Source: Acorus gramineus (taxonomy: Eukaryota > Streptophyta > Magnoliopsida > Acorales > Acoraceae). From it: a stretch of DNA of 64,000 nt. The first letter of the stretch is position 1. Each line of letters starts with the position of its first letter. Below are positions 23,933 through 41,137 of the stretch, one piece after another. The notes under the pieces were generated by a model. It was not told the origin of the DNA. It worked only from the letters and a program-made list of their open reading frames with translations, and ran no database searches. The translations under genes were made by a program, and so were the position numbers. The stretch spans positions 3,066,484 through 3,130,483 of the forward strand of contig CM060847.1 of NCBI GenBank assembly GCA_030737835.1, given 5' to 3'.

Positions 23933-23962
<30 letters not shown>
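23933..23962 (+). repeat. (GA)n microsatellite in the RECQL1 leader
   Basis: About 15 GA units with one interruption, ending directly at the start codon of RECQL1. GA-rich leaders are common in plant genes. Confidence 0.9.
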
Positions 23963-29058
<5,096 letters not shown>

Positions 29059-29757
29059 ATTAATTCATTTTGCCATGGGATGCCTCACATTGGGAGATAA
29101 TTCATCAACAAGGATGCATAAGCTGAAGATCAGACTAGCTGTTTAGGTTTATATATCCACTGTATAAATGAAATTAGTTTGACAGATTTCTAATAGTTTA
29201 ATGTGATCATGTGAACAATGAGCAAGTTGATCTTTATTCTTTTTTGTTTCCTATATGGCTATATATATATACAAGTTTAAATATCAAAATTTTCAGATGG
29301 GAGATATATTTCTTGTTAAAATGTTTGATGAGTCTTTCATTTTGCTGTTATTTTAAATATTTATATATAATTTTTTGAGACAATAACATTAGACAGTCTT
29401 AACAAGATTTTGATCTTGTTAGTACAACTACAAAATTAGATGAGTGAGATTTATTCATTGAGGAATATTTACATGATTTTCATGTATAATTTTAATTGAT
29501 TAAACAAGTGTTAAATATATCATAAAAATCCCCTTTATGAATATTAAATAACATTACATCAAAAAAACATACTGACTCAAAAACAGACCTCAAATATTCT
29601 ACCTTTCCTTAAATAAATAAAAAAAAAAGAAAGAAAGAAAGCAAAAACATAAATAACGACTCGACACCGACACCTTGACGAAAATACCCCTATATCCTCC
29701 AACACCACATCCCATGCACGCCATGCAAACGTCCACCTCCTAATCTTCCCCTTTCGA
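29059..29757. other. Spacer between RECQL1 and the first DUF761 gene
   Basis: 3' flank of two convergent genes. AT-rich, with the RECQL1 3' UTR probably in its first ~200 bp. No other feature recognised. Confidence 0.4.
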
Positions 29758-30207
29758 TCAGTAAGCTTCGACCACCGACTCCAGCTCCAACTGCTGGAGC
29801 CTCATCTGCTCATAGAAGTGCGCGATGAACTCCTCCGCTCTCTGATCGATGCTCTTCTCCTCCTCCTCTACCTCTACCTCCTCCTCTGAGCAGTCCAGCT
29901 TGCTCAGGTCCTGAGCAGACCCGTAACTGCTCATCACATCCGATACTGTACACGTCTCCTCCTCCTCCTCGGCCCCGTCATGGTGGCCCTCGATGTCTAT
30001 GACCGATTCTGGCGGTTCAGGTGGGTGGTGGAGGGGCCGGACAGAGGAGACGACGTTCCAGAGGCCGAGGCCGCATCCCCAGTCGACGGTTGGGAATGGC
30101 TTGCCATCGGACCGGCATCCGAAGGCGAGAAGGGCTGACCTGAGGAGGCGGGCTGGGCCGCCACGCTTCTTGGATGGGCTGGTTTCTAGGGTTGTTGGGT
30201 TACTCAT
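29758..30207 (-). CDS. DUF761 (cotton-fibre-protein type) domain protein
   Basis: Single exon, 149 aa. The C-terminus has SIDQRAEEFIAHFYEQMRLQ, the DUF761 signature. Before it lies a long acidic stretch (about residues 79-117). The N-terminal region is basic with KKRGGPARLLRSALLAFGCR. The family is plant-specific and poorly understood; some members affect growth and stress response. The start is the first ATG after a TATA-rich stretch at 30319-30338. A second DUF761 gene lies 2.7 kb away on the other strand. Confidence 0.85.
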   Translation of the reverse strand: MSNPTTLETSPSKKRGGPARLLRSALLAFGCRSDGKPFPTVDWGCGLGLWNVVSSVRPLHHPPEPPESVIDIEGHHDGAEEEEETCTVSDVMSSYGSAQDLSKLDCSEEEVEVEEEEKSIDQRAEEFIAHFYEQMRLQQLELESVVEAY

Positions 30208-30318
30208 TTAGGGTTTGTTTTTAATGGGTTTTTCTTCTCTTGATTGCCCTGCCTTGGACAGGGAGTCAAGGGAAAGAGAGACCACTTTATGAGGGCAGAG
30301 GGGAGGCTATATGGGGAT

Positions 30319-30338
30319 TATATATATATATATATATA
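30319..30338 (-). promoter_or_regulatory. TATA-rich stretch upstream of the DUF761 gene
   Basis: A run of TA units about 110-130 bp upstream of the minus-strand start codon. It could serve as a TATA box or be a plain microsatellite. Confidence 0.4.
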
Positions 30339-30609
30339 GTGTGGAAGAGGTGAAAATTAATTAGTGGTTGGTTTTGGGTTGGATTTGCTTTGATTACCAT
30401 TGGATTTGTTGTGGGTGTTGTTGGGGGTGGCTAGTGGTTGGGACAGAGTGGGGGAGGCCGGGAGGGAGCCAATGGTGTCCATATAGTGGTTCAGTTTTTA
30501 TCGGACCATGGTACATACAGGTCCTATTTTGGGCATGTGGTTTGACCCACATAGGGCTGACCTTACACATCTTTGAATTTGACTCAACTGTTTTCTTTAT
30601 ATTTCGGGC

Positions 30610-30810
30610 ATGAGTATAAACCTGACCCGACGAGGACCATTGCACCAGTTGAACCTTCATCTGGTTTAAATTCTGACTTGATTTATATTTGAAACCTGAT
30701 AGTATAAAAAATGAACATTGTTACTAATCACCCACCAAAACTGATGATATTTGAGAACCAGATATGACTTGATTAAACTGATCAGTTTTATTCACATAAA
30801 TTACGTTTTT
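30610..30810. repeat. Second copy of the degenerate repeat at 13196
   Basis: TTGAACCTTCATCTGG, TTTGAAACCTGATAGTAT and ACTTGATTAAACTGATCAG follow the same order as in 13220-13380, at roughly 75 per cent likeness by eye. Ends not defined. Confidence 0.4.
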
Positions 30811-31101
30811 TTTTTTTTTTGAATATTGACAAAATCCGTCCCAAACCATCTTTACAGCCTTCCCTATGAATATTTATATTACTTGTTTGGTATTGATCAT
30901 GTTGTTCATGAAAAATGAATGTTGTCTTTGTATAATGAAAGACAATTTTAGACCTTTTGGTTGGTTGTCCCAATTATATGTAGATTGGATACAAATACCA
31001 TTCAGTCACGCTTCCGTTTAATTTATTATTAATTAATATATAATATATTTGCTAGGTACGGTTCGTTCTATAATGTTATATATATATATAATTATACAAA
31101 T

Positions 31102-31588
31102 GGGAAAAATTCAAATAACCCCTGTAAATTCTCCGAAATCCATAAAAATCCCTGACTTTTCATGAGGTCTATATAAACCCCTTCAAAATACTTATGGAAA
31201 TTCAAATAACCCATTAAGTTAAATTTTTATTGATAGATGAGAAATATTATGCGAATATTCAATTTGATTAACGTTGATTGAAAATACAATATACTAAAAT
31301 AATATGTTAAAAATGTGAAAAACTTCCTATAAATGACGATTTTATCCCTCTGAATAGATCATAAAATCATATGCAGAGGGATAAAATCATCATTTATATA
31401 ATATTTCTCATATTTTTAACACAGCATAGAGAATTTTTGGTGTATTGTGTTTTTAATCAAAATTAATCAAATAGAATATTCATCACCTGTCAACGTAAAT
31501 TTAATTCAAGTGTTTATATGGACTTCAAGAAATCATGGGATTATATGGATTTCAGGCAGCTTAGGGGGGGTTTATATGGATTTTTCCC
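31102..31588. mobile_element. Mutator-type MITE, 487 bp
   Basis: It begins GGGAAAAATTCAAATAACCCC and ends TTTATATGGATTTTTCCC, a long imperfect inverted repeat whose arms extend about 200 bp. The flanking 9-mers TATACAAAT and TGTACAATA agree at six of nine positions, a decayed 9-bp duplication. The 89-bp stretch at the window start is the right end of a related copy. No coding capacity. Confidence 0.7.
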
Positions 31589-32752
31589 TGTACAATAATA
31601 TGATCTGGAAGCCCTTCTGTTGCCTCTTGTTTTGATTCCATGAAAACATTACCAAATTTCAAGCTCAGCAATAAAACACAGACATCTGTACACAGAAGCC
31701 CAATATGTATCATCCGTGCTTTTAAGCCCCTGCTTTGGGTAGAGAATTAAATTATTCTAATGTTTATGACTATTCTAGTATAAATAAAAAAAACATAATT
31801 TTTTATTTGGTTATGTTTTGAATTATTCTCGTCAAAAAATATAATAATAAATTTTTTATTTTTTAGATTAACTATGAATAAGATATGGATAAAGATTTAT
31901 AAAATGTGAAAAAGGATAACAGTTAGATTTATAAGAGGTGATAACACTTAATTTAATAGTAGACCCATATAATTTTTTAGTTGAATAACCTGAAATAAAT
32001 TAATTTCAAGGATGGATTGAAATCTATATACCACTTTATATCAGTTAATTCTAAAATATATATTCACCTCTTTCAGTTTTCCAAATGTTCATTTGAAGGT
32101 GGAGCGTGAATCCCTAGGCAGCGAAGGAGGAGGTATGTTGGAGGTGAAGATGAAGAGGGGAAGTTTGGTTGGAGATGGAGTGCTTGGGGATATTAGGTTG
32201 AGCGAGAGGGGGTATAAATGTATATGCACATGTTGGTTTAAAATTCAGTTAGCTATGCTCATAGTTAGCTGAGAAAGGGGTCTGTTTTGAATTTTGGTTA
32301 TGTTTATAAAGGGGTTATTTGGATTTAAGAAAAATGCAAGGGATTATTTGGATTTTTGTATGTTTGTGTGAGGACCTGGTTAGATTCAACGGACGTTAGA
32401 TATTTTGACGGTCCAACAACCGTGATCATCTAATTTTATCATTTTGAAATACAAAATTTAATTGAATCATAAAAAAAAAATATATATTAGAATTTAAATT
32501 GATCTTAATTTTAATTTTAAAATCTGACAGAATATTTCAATCATAATCACTTAATAAGATCAGACGATCATGATTGCGTTGAACCATCAAATTGTCCAAC
32601 ACGAATTGGATCTAATCCGGTCCCACTTCGATAGCAAAAGGATAAAGAATGCGTTGGCAAAACCGTGTGCGCCCCGCAGAGGGAAGAGGAAGAGGGTGCT
32701 CTCCACATAATAACAGACCGCGTATGATCACACTACAAATCCCATCCCATTT
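31589..32752. other. Spacer upstream of the second DUF761 gene
   Basis: AT-rich. Around 32290-32365 the phrases GGGGTTATTTGGATTT and GGGATTATTTGGATTTTT resemble the right arm of the MITE at 31102, perhaps an old fragment. No gene recognised. Confidence 0.35.
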
Positions 32753-32763
32753 TATATATATAA
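32753..32763 (+). promoter_or_regulatory. Probable TATA box of the second DUF761 gene
   Basis: TATATATATAA about 115 bp before the start codon, in the usual position for a short leader. Confidence 0.5.
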
Positions 32764-32875
32764 AACGAACCTCCTAAACTCATCATCATCAGATTCATCA
32801 CAACCAAAAGAAAAAAAAAAAAAAAAAAATTCACTATATAAGAAATCTTGGCTCCAGTGAATAGTTTCTAACACC

Positions 32876-33286
32876 ATGAAAGGAAAGAAGTCGTCGACGA
32901 CGTTAACCGGGCGTTCATGGAGACTCCTCCGTCTGGCGCTCTGTTGGGCGAGGAAGGTCGTCGCGTTCGAGCTCCTCTCCCCTCCCGATGATGATGGGAT
33001 CATCCGACGCGGGGAGCGCGAGCTCTCGTTCGAGGAGGAGGAGACGCCGATCTTCAGATTCAAGAAGGAGACGCCTCCAGAGGTGGAAAAAGATATGGAG
33101 GAGGAGGAGGGGAGATTTGAGAGGGATTGGGGGGAAGAGGAAGAGTACTGGGCCGATGAAGAAAGAGAGAGTAGTGAAGTCAGTGAGGAGGAGGAGGAGG
33201 AGGAGGGGATTGATTCGAGGGCGGAGGAGTTCATAGAGTGGTTTCACGAGCAATTGAAGCTACAGAGGCTGAGTAACTTGCAGTAG
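32876..33286 (+). CDS. DUF761 domain protein, small acidic
   Basis: Single exon, 136 aa. Ends with GIDSRAEEFIEWFHEQLKLQ, the DUF761 motif, after about 60 residues dominated by Glu. The first ~30 residues are basic and hydrophobic (KGKKSSTTLTGRSWRLLRLA). Same plan as the minus-strand gene at 29758-30207 (basic N-end, acidic middle, DUF761 tail), though the likeness outside the tail is weak. Function unknown. Confidence 0.82.
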   Translation: MKGKKSSTTLTGRSWRLLRLALCWARKVVAFELLSPPDDDGIIRRGERELSFEEEETPIFRFKKETPPEVEKDMEEEEGRFERDWGEEEEYWADEERESSEVSEEEEEEEGIDSRAEEFIEWFHEQLKLQRLSNLQ

Positions 33287-35188
33287 AGGGGGGAAGCGCC
33301 ACCTGATGTTTTTTAGGTTTTGATTTAAGTTCATCTTTCTTCCGGGAATGATGTTGCTGTTATGTTAACCAGATATATAAAAATATTTTTTATTTTTTAT
33401 ATATACATTAATACAATTTATTGTTTTATTTTATTTTATTTTAAAAAAAAAGTATGGACAGTCTTATAAATTACAAACAGTTTACATATTTTTTAATTTT
33501 TTTTTAAATAATAAATCTTATTTAATGAGACATGCACTCATTTTTTATAAGTTAAAAATAGAGATATATAAATTGTTTATAAGACTATATACATTCATTC
33601 TCTATGAATATACTCGCGCACTTATAGAGAATGAATGTAATGGTTTGAATATAAATGGTAATTAAGTATGAGACTCTGAAACGAATTGGATAGGGATTGC
33701 AAACGGGGTCAAACGTATCGTTTTCCATCAAACTAATCCCATCACATCGCCCTTGTTCCTTTATTTATTACCATGGCTACGTATTCAAAATATATTATAT
33801 GACCTAATGATTTGGCATAATTACTTGACTTCTAAACTAGAGGAAAAGCCAAAAATAAATATTAGAAAGAATTTTTAAAAGATTGGGATCCTATCCTAAA
33901 ATTCGAACTGAACCAAACCTAAAGGCTAAAATGTTTGCACACCCCTCTCATATGGATAAGAGAACTTAAAACTAAATGGATTGGGTCGGAGGGGTGGGAC
34001 TGATATAAGTGTCAATTAAGAGCTCGTTAGTATTCTCCTCTCATTATATCAAAGTATAAATGATATCTATAAATGATATCTCATTAATTTTTATTTTATT
34101 TTTTATAAATGATATCATTCAATTCATTAGAATATATACTTTACATTTTATAAAAACACATATATCTCATTAGATGAGGTATATAATTTCAAAAAAAGTA
34201 AACATATACGGTTTACATTTGAACTGTGAAATGGACCGTGTGTAACATTTTCCTTCAGTTAAAACTATCATTATCTGTGATGGATCTGGATGTGATTTTG
34301 TGGGGTTCGAGTTTGGCCAAACCTATCTCAAACCCAAATCATGCCATCCATAAAATTAGAGAGATCAACCCAAAATCAACCCAAGCAAGGCAATCTGCCA
34401 AGCAGCAAGTACTGATAAAAGGCCATAATAAGATATTAAAATACACATTAAATCATTCAAATACATATACTAATATTCGAATTCAGATCATTTGGATTTG
34501 AATTGGATGCAACTCTTTTTAACATATCTAAATATGGTTAGTTTGGGAGATCAAATGATATATTAAAGACCCGAGAGAATTAAAATTTAAGAATTGAGGA
34601 CTTCTCGTGTTTTTTAAAGATCATTCGCGGAGAACACAATAGATATTTAAAATTTCAAGATTATGATTAATCACACAAAATAATTGGATTTGAACAACAT
34701 ATAATAGAAATATATAAAATATTGCAATATAAGTTGGATTTGGATATTTTTCAAATCAGATGGATATATTGATATCCATGTCCACACTCCGGAAATTCAA
34801 ATATCAGAAATTTTTTTATTTTTTGAATATGAATATATTTTGAATAATTGACAGGAGTAGGTTTCTATATGGTGAAGTGAAAAATGGTCATTGGATATTA
34901 GGGGCACGAGTAAAGAGTAGATGCTATTGTATTGCACCTCCACAGATATTCAATACCAGTATTGCAACAAGAAAGTTATATATATAATTAGTGACTGCAT
35001 GGAACAGGGAGTCTCATAAATATAGAATCAATAGCTACATGTGAAGGCTTATGAAAACAATTATTCAAGACTTGTGACAAGCACACCCACTACATTTTAA
35101 CATGGTGTCTCAATATAAATTAGCGTTTATAAAAAATGTGAACTGGATTACCTCAAAGGCAAAGAACAAAAGATGGGTTTCGTCGGAG
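33287..35188. other. Spacer between DUF761 and CTP synthase, with a repeat fragment
   Basis: AT-rich. Around 34025-34247 is a fragment of the unnamed ~250-bp repeat, ending GGACCGTGTGTAACATTT, with ATCTCATTAGATGAGG inside. A shorter fragment with the same phrases lies near 33450-33600. No gene recognised. Confidence 0.4.
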
Positions 35189-38100
35189 TTATTTTTGCAA
35201 TCGTCCTGTTGCGGCCAGTATGAAACCTAGAATTTCATTTAAAAAGAAAAGATTATGACAAGAATAGTAAGTTCTTCCATATAGAGTGCACGATTTATAA
35301 ATTGAAATAGCCCGAGCTTCTCAAGGGACGAGCACAATAACAATCATTGATCCAAATGCATGGTAGAAAAACTCAGTGTGTTCCATTATTTTTCATTAAA
35401 TCCCATTGATTCAGTAACCCATTGTATTTCAAGACCATTTAATGTTAGTCGCATGCTTCCTTATTAAACACAAGGGGCCAAGAGGGGCATCTATGTGGGG
35501 TCAAGAAAAGGAGGCTTGTCAGTATCAACATTACCTACAAACACAGGAGAAGGCCTCCCCGGTCTTGATTTAAATTCTGGATGAAACTGCACTCCCACAT
35601 AGAAGGGGTGATTTGGCAGTTCTAAAATCTGTTCAGGATGCAAATGAGAAAGTCAGAAGATTGATGGAGTTCTGAGAACCTATAATTCATAGAAATAATG
35701 GGTACCTCCATCCTTTTCCCACTTTCATCCCTCCCAACAAAATGAAGACCTGCTTCTTCCAATTTGCCAATCCACTCTGGGTTCACCTGCAAAAAATAAA
35801 TAAAAGAAATCAGATAAATCTTATTTTGACTCCTGAACAGGAAATAGCTCCACATTCACACAACCACACCGGATGACAAGTATGAGTGTGTGGACAATAT
35901 CATGTGATTTAATACAGTAAGATATACTGACCTCATATCTATGACGATGGCGCTCATCAACATATGAGGACATGTGATAACTGAAATAGCAATAATCCAT
36001 CCAATTAGGCACATGGGGCAAAGCTTAAAGTGTCAGTATAATTTGAAATCAAGTTATATAAATGCCCATGTGCAGCTCAGGAAAAAAAATCTATGCATAA
36101 GAAATGATAAAATATATAGAGCAGTGCTTTAAACAGAATCAATCTTCCATGTGTTCTGAGTGTGTGTGTTGATCAGAATTGAAGGCACATATCATCTGCA
36201 ACATACAGCTTTGAAGTAATGCATTCAGAGGTCTGGAAAATTGTTCTGCGTGAACCTAGTCTCATTGTGCTTCCCATATGAGTTCTTGATCCCTGATGCA
36301 ACAAGTCAGGTAGAATTAACCTTTAGACTAAAAAACACTGCATCGAGATTCATAACTAGATCCTGTTTATGGCTCCTTGCTTACCTCTGGCATAAAAATA
36401 ATGACAGGATCAGGAGTTTTAAGATCAAACTCTGTGCTATTTGCTCTTTCCAAGCCCAAAACCTAACCAAAAATTGTTTCTGATCAGAATAAAAGACAGA
36501 ATTAAGCAAATAAAAATCAAAGAGAAGAGAGCGGACAGTTCTAGTGATTTCGATCACTGAAATCTGCATCCCCAAGCAAATTCCAAGGTAAGGAATGTTG
36601 TTCTCTCTAGCAAACTTTGCAGCCAATATCATCCCTTGCACTCCACGATCTCCAAATCCACCAGGAATCAAGATGCATGCAGCACTCTGACTTGTCACCA
36701 TAGGATTCACATAATGTTAAGAAAGACATTCATATTAACTCTGGAAATAAAAGATAGATCTAGAGATATGACAAATGTAAAATGTCCAACAGTAATATTA
36801 CCTTGAGAGCTCTCCATGCTTCCGCATGCGTTTCAGGTGTCTGCATATTGAGAACATGGTTCAGAATATGCTTTTCTAAGAAGAAATGTTTTTTTTTTTT
36901 GAAAAATGATGCTCCCAGGATTTGATCCCTTGACCTCTTTCATAGAGGTGGGAGGTGCTTGCTAACTTAACCAAAGCTCGGTTTGCTCTAGGAAGAAATG
37001 TTAGAGCTCATACCATTTTCTCACTTTCATCTTCAAGGTCAGAAGCTGCAACCCACTCAATTATTGGCTTCAAAGAGCATGCTATACAAGCATGCAACAG
37101 GGCCTGTCATATGAAGCAAATTGCAATGCAGAGAGGAATTAATTCTTAAACATCCTAACAGTAGCAAAATTCATTTTAATATTTACATGATATGAAAATA
37201 TCAAAATATGAACAAAACTACGCCACACAGGCCATAAATGAGATAAAGTCTTAACCTCACCTTCACAACTGACAAATAAGAATCGGATAGACCAGTGTAT
37301 TTTCCAACCATAGCAATTTTCACCTGCACAAATATCACATTTCCATTTATCCAAGTCAGCAGAGATAGGTTATAAGGAAATCCCCAGTCACATGATTACT
37401 AACGGAATCTGTGAGGCTGTCAAAGGTCTCTGCTCTTATTGTCCACTCTTGTAAATCAGGAATGGTGGCGATACTGAAACATCAGTTCAAATGTTGACAT
37501 CTGTATATGATATCAAGGACACTTTAAGAAACATCCAAGACTTTGCATCTCACCTTTTGCAATTTAGCTGCTCCAGGATGGCCTCGTGACTGTTTTGGTT
37601 CTATGAAAATGTTTCAAGCAACAATTTATTACAACACATGGAAAGTAAAACCTCCAAGGTGGTTACATGCTACATTTTTTTTACTTTAAAAGAAAATTAT
37701 ACATGGAGTTTCTATTTAATACCACTGAACCTACCCGAAGTAAAAGAGGCACGTGCCAGAGGTTTGGAACATCGTGGATGTTTAGAATATTACCAGCCTG
37801 TGAACAACTAATTAACTGAGGATGTTAACAAAGAAAGTAACATACAGAGCTACTGAGTAGGGTTTAGCAGGGAGAGCTCACCGGGACATGACAAAACCGA
37901 GAGAGTTTTTCCTTTGTATTTTCTAGTAGAGGCTAGAAATAACAAAAAAAATATATATACATGTAAGCTCCCTGATCAAGCAAGTAAGTGATTGAGCATG
38001 CACAGAAATTAAAGTGGGAAAAAGATATGCAAAGATTCCGATTCGATCATATGGAATAGCATCCATTTTTTAAAAGACACAATAAATATGCAACATAGAA

Positions 38101-40972
38101 GAAAAAAAAAGGATTATGAAAATAAGATGAACAGTTGCTGCTGGCTTAAATAGGCAATTTGTTACCAAATGGCACCCCTACGTTGAGAACACTGCAATAA
38201 ACTTCACAAGTTTATAGGAAATTACTTGTACCTAAACTAATTGTAAGCTCCCTCCAAGAATCACCACCACTGGCAGCAGCAATAAAAATGCTTGCATACA
38301 TCATTTGCAAAAGGATATTTGATAAAAATACATTGGGGTGCTGAACATTGATGTGATCCAGATGAATGACTATCGTAGAGAGAGATATCAAATGTCAATA
38401 AAAAGTTTACATCATCAGATCCGGTTAAAGAATGGTACTAAACGATCTAATATCACTGTAGTGCAATAAAGTTATAAAGGTGAGCATATTTTACATATTC
38501 ACTATAAGTAAAGTTAAAAGACCTGTACAAAAATCGACACTGAGAACATATATCCATACTGGGAAGAGAAGTACCTGAGCAGATCGACACACTAACAAAT
38601 CTGGTGTCAAGCCTAATGCTCTTAGTTCCCGGACACTATGCTGAGTTGGTTTCGTTTTCTGTGAAACAGGAAAGAAGGAGAGTGCGATATAAAATTAAAT
38701 TTAATGCTGAAGGTGAGTGGCAGACATTAATAGACTGCCATTTTTGAAAAAGTTGAACACCAAAATAATACATAATGCTACCTAAAAGTAAAATATGACC
38801 TTGATGAATTTTCAAACAGAAACACAAGATATATATATAGATCAAAGCATAGACAATTACTTGCTCACCAACTACACCAATTACTGGTATGAGGCTCACA
38901 TGAACGAGGCAGAAGTTGTCCTTTCCTGCAAAAAGGCAGAGTTTTTTTAGTGTGACTAAATTTGAATACCAAACTAAGAAGTCAAATCATTCGGTTTATA
39001 ACCCTTTATCAGCAGTCAATAAAACAAATTCACAATTACACATCATTGTATGGTGTCTTAAAACCACATGCATCTGTTACATGCTACCTGCATAAAAGCA
39101 ACTGCTGGTGCAGACAAGGTAAACCTGATGATCAGACTAAAGATATTTTACACTTCTTGCAAAAATTATTAATATTTCAAACGCAAAACATCAATAACAA
39201 CATCAGCATAGCTTGTTTGCCCAATGATTAAGCTTTAGCCAGGTAAAGTCAACCAAGCCATGAATCTGTACATATGATCATTTGTAAGCATTTTCAAATT
39301 ACCAGGATTAACATTTGTTTGTTATTGAGTTAGAATGTGTGAGATTTGTTGATAAATCCATGGAACATATATATGGTGAAAAATGCAACTGAACAAAACC
39401 ACATGCAAGAATAAAACTGGAGGCTTACCAACTGAAAATGATAACTGACGTAATGCCTCAATAAATGGCATTGATTCAATGTCACCTATATGCATCACCA
39501 AAGATGAATCAATTCAAGATCTTAGAGAAGTAGGTAACCAAAAAGAAAAACACCATAGACCAAATTAGTAGCTCTTACCAACAGTTCCACCCAACTCTAT
39601 CACGCATATATCCGCTGGTCCATCTTTACCATCAACAGGGATTACTGAAACAGATTCAATCCAATCCTTGATAGCATCTGTGATGTGCGGAACTACCTAA
39701 AATCCGTCAAAAAAAAAAAGATTATTACAAATCCCACTCCAAAATTGCACACAGTGCCACTCATGACATTTTTTGTCTTCACTACATATATAAAATAGTG
39801 AGAACATCACCTGAACAGTCTTTCCGAGGTAATCACCCTTTCTTTCCCTATCTAAGACAGACTGCAGCAACATAAAATATCAAGTCAAGAACACAAAACA
39901 TGCAAATGAAGACATGTATGTTAAAAAATAAATCACTTGAAATATAAAATGGAAAAAGTGCCTGATATATCTTCCCGGTAGTAATGTTGTTATCTCTAGT
40001 GAGCGTCACATCCAAGAACCGCTCGTAGTTTCCAAGATCCAAATCAACCTTTAAGAAGTCAAAAAAATTGCAGAACAGATATTGTCAGATCCAAAACAGT
40101 GGCAAAAGATAGGCATTGTAAAACCAAATTCAATTACACCAATCATACATTTTCCGTTCATCACAGCTTCCAAAAAAAGGGGAAAAAACAAAGAACACAA
40201 CAACACATCGACAATCAAATGCAATACGACTAAGGCTGCGTTTGGATGTGCGATTGAAATGCTAAGATTCTTGAATCTTGCGCTTCAAATTCAGTTTTTG
40301 AAAAGCGTTGCTTCATTAGTTTTTCAATCACAAGATTTTTTGGCATAAAAAGAAAGATGGTGGTTTGAAAAGCTAAACACTGAAAATGTGTTTAAATCTG
40401 TGTTTAAGAATTTTTAGTTTTCTAAAATTAGAATCTACCCAAACACGTATCCAAATGGGGCCTAAAAGATGAAAATATATATGTGTATAGCCATTGACAG
40501 TAAAATTGAGTGGATTTTAAGAAAATTAAAACAGCACTACATTATACGCTCCTACAAGAACCAATGGTGATATAAACAAACGATTTGATCATCAATAGAA
40601 CAGTAGGTCAACCCGCATCGCCATCACCGTAAAACGAAAAACACGATACGTTCGTGAAAAGGAAAAAATCGAACCTCGCCGCCGTCGTCGAGGACGAAGA
40701 CCTCGCCGTGCTCGAAGGGCGACATGGTCCCGGCGTCCGTGTTGAGGTAAGGATCTGCGAAGCCCAGCAAAAGAAAACAAAACCGGTTCAGATCATAGAA
40801 TCGCATTCGAAATTGAAGTTGGTGATGGATGGAAGGATGAATGGAAAGGGATACCGATTTTGATGGAGGTGACGCGGAGACCGCAGGCCTTCAAGACGAC
40901 GCCGATGCTGCTGGCGGTGACGCCCTTCCCAAGCCCGCTCACCACGCCTCCCGTCACCACCACGTACTTCAT
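35189..40972 (-). CDS. CTP synthase (glutamine-hydrolysing)
   Basis: Twenty-two exons read right to left: 40855-40972, 40675-40754, 39962-40048, 39811-39861, 39579-39696, 39429-39485, 38861-38925, 38575-38658, 37882-37932, 37735-37797, 37554-37600, 37404-37473, 37261-37323, 37014-37103, 36802-36840, 36537-36686, 36385-36462, 36207-36292, 35932-35980, 35706-35786, 35535-35628, 35189-35226; all in phase, 552 aa. It makes CTP from UTP, ATP and glutamine in the cytosol. The synthase half opens with [17 protein letters not shown] (P-loop) and holds [13 protein letters not shown]. The amidotransferase half has GICLGMQ (Cys398) and QFHPE (His525, Glu527). Intron 3 has a GC donor. Retaining the last intron would give a different short C-end (see findings). 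A plant genome usually has several CTPS genes, so I give no symbol number. Confidence 0.93.
36890..36986 (-). mobile_element. Tiny tRNA-derived SINE in CTP synthase intron 14
   Basis: Minus strand: a tRNA-like A box (GAGCTTTGGTTAAGTTAGCA), then a B-box-like GGGATCAAATCC, then an A-run. The insertion is flanked by a 15-bp duplication (TCTAAGAAGAAATGT at 36875-36889, TCTAGGAAGAAATGT at 36987-37001, one mismatch). Total length is only about 97 bp, so it is little more than a tRNA head plus tail. Long staggered duplications and an A-tail point to LINE-driven retroposition. Confidence 0.75.
40234..40462. mobile_element. Tourist-like MITE in CTP synthase intron 2, 229 bp
   Basis: Ends GGCTGCGTTTGGAT and ATCCAAATGGGGCC with the duplication TAA on both sides (40231-40233, 40463-40465). 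Same terminal style as 13830-14101 and 55042-55382. Confidence 0.75.
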
Positions 40973-41137
40973 CCCTCCCTCCCTCGATCGATCGATCGCT
41001 TTTTTTTTATCGTTCGTGTTGTGTTTGCGTTTATGTCTGAGCGGGAAAGAAAGTTCGGGAGAAACAGAAGCTGAGCGGTTCCAATCGATTGACCTGTCGC
41101 ATCTTTTTAATTGCTGGTATTCTAGTGGTTTAGGATG

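Noticed and set aside
36890-36986. Functional tRNA gene
   Set aside because: No cloverleaf could be completed; it has an A-tail and target duplications.
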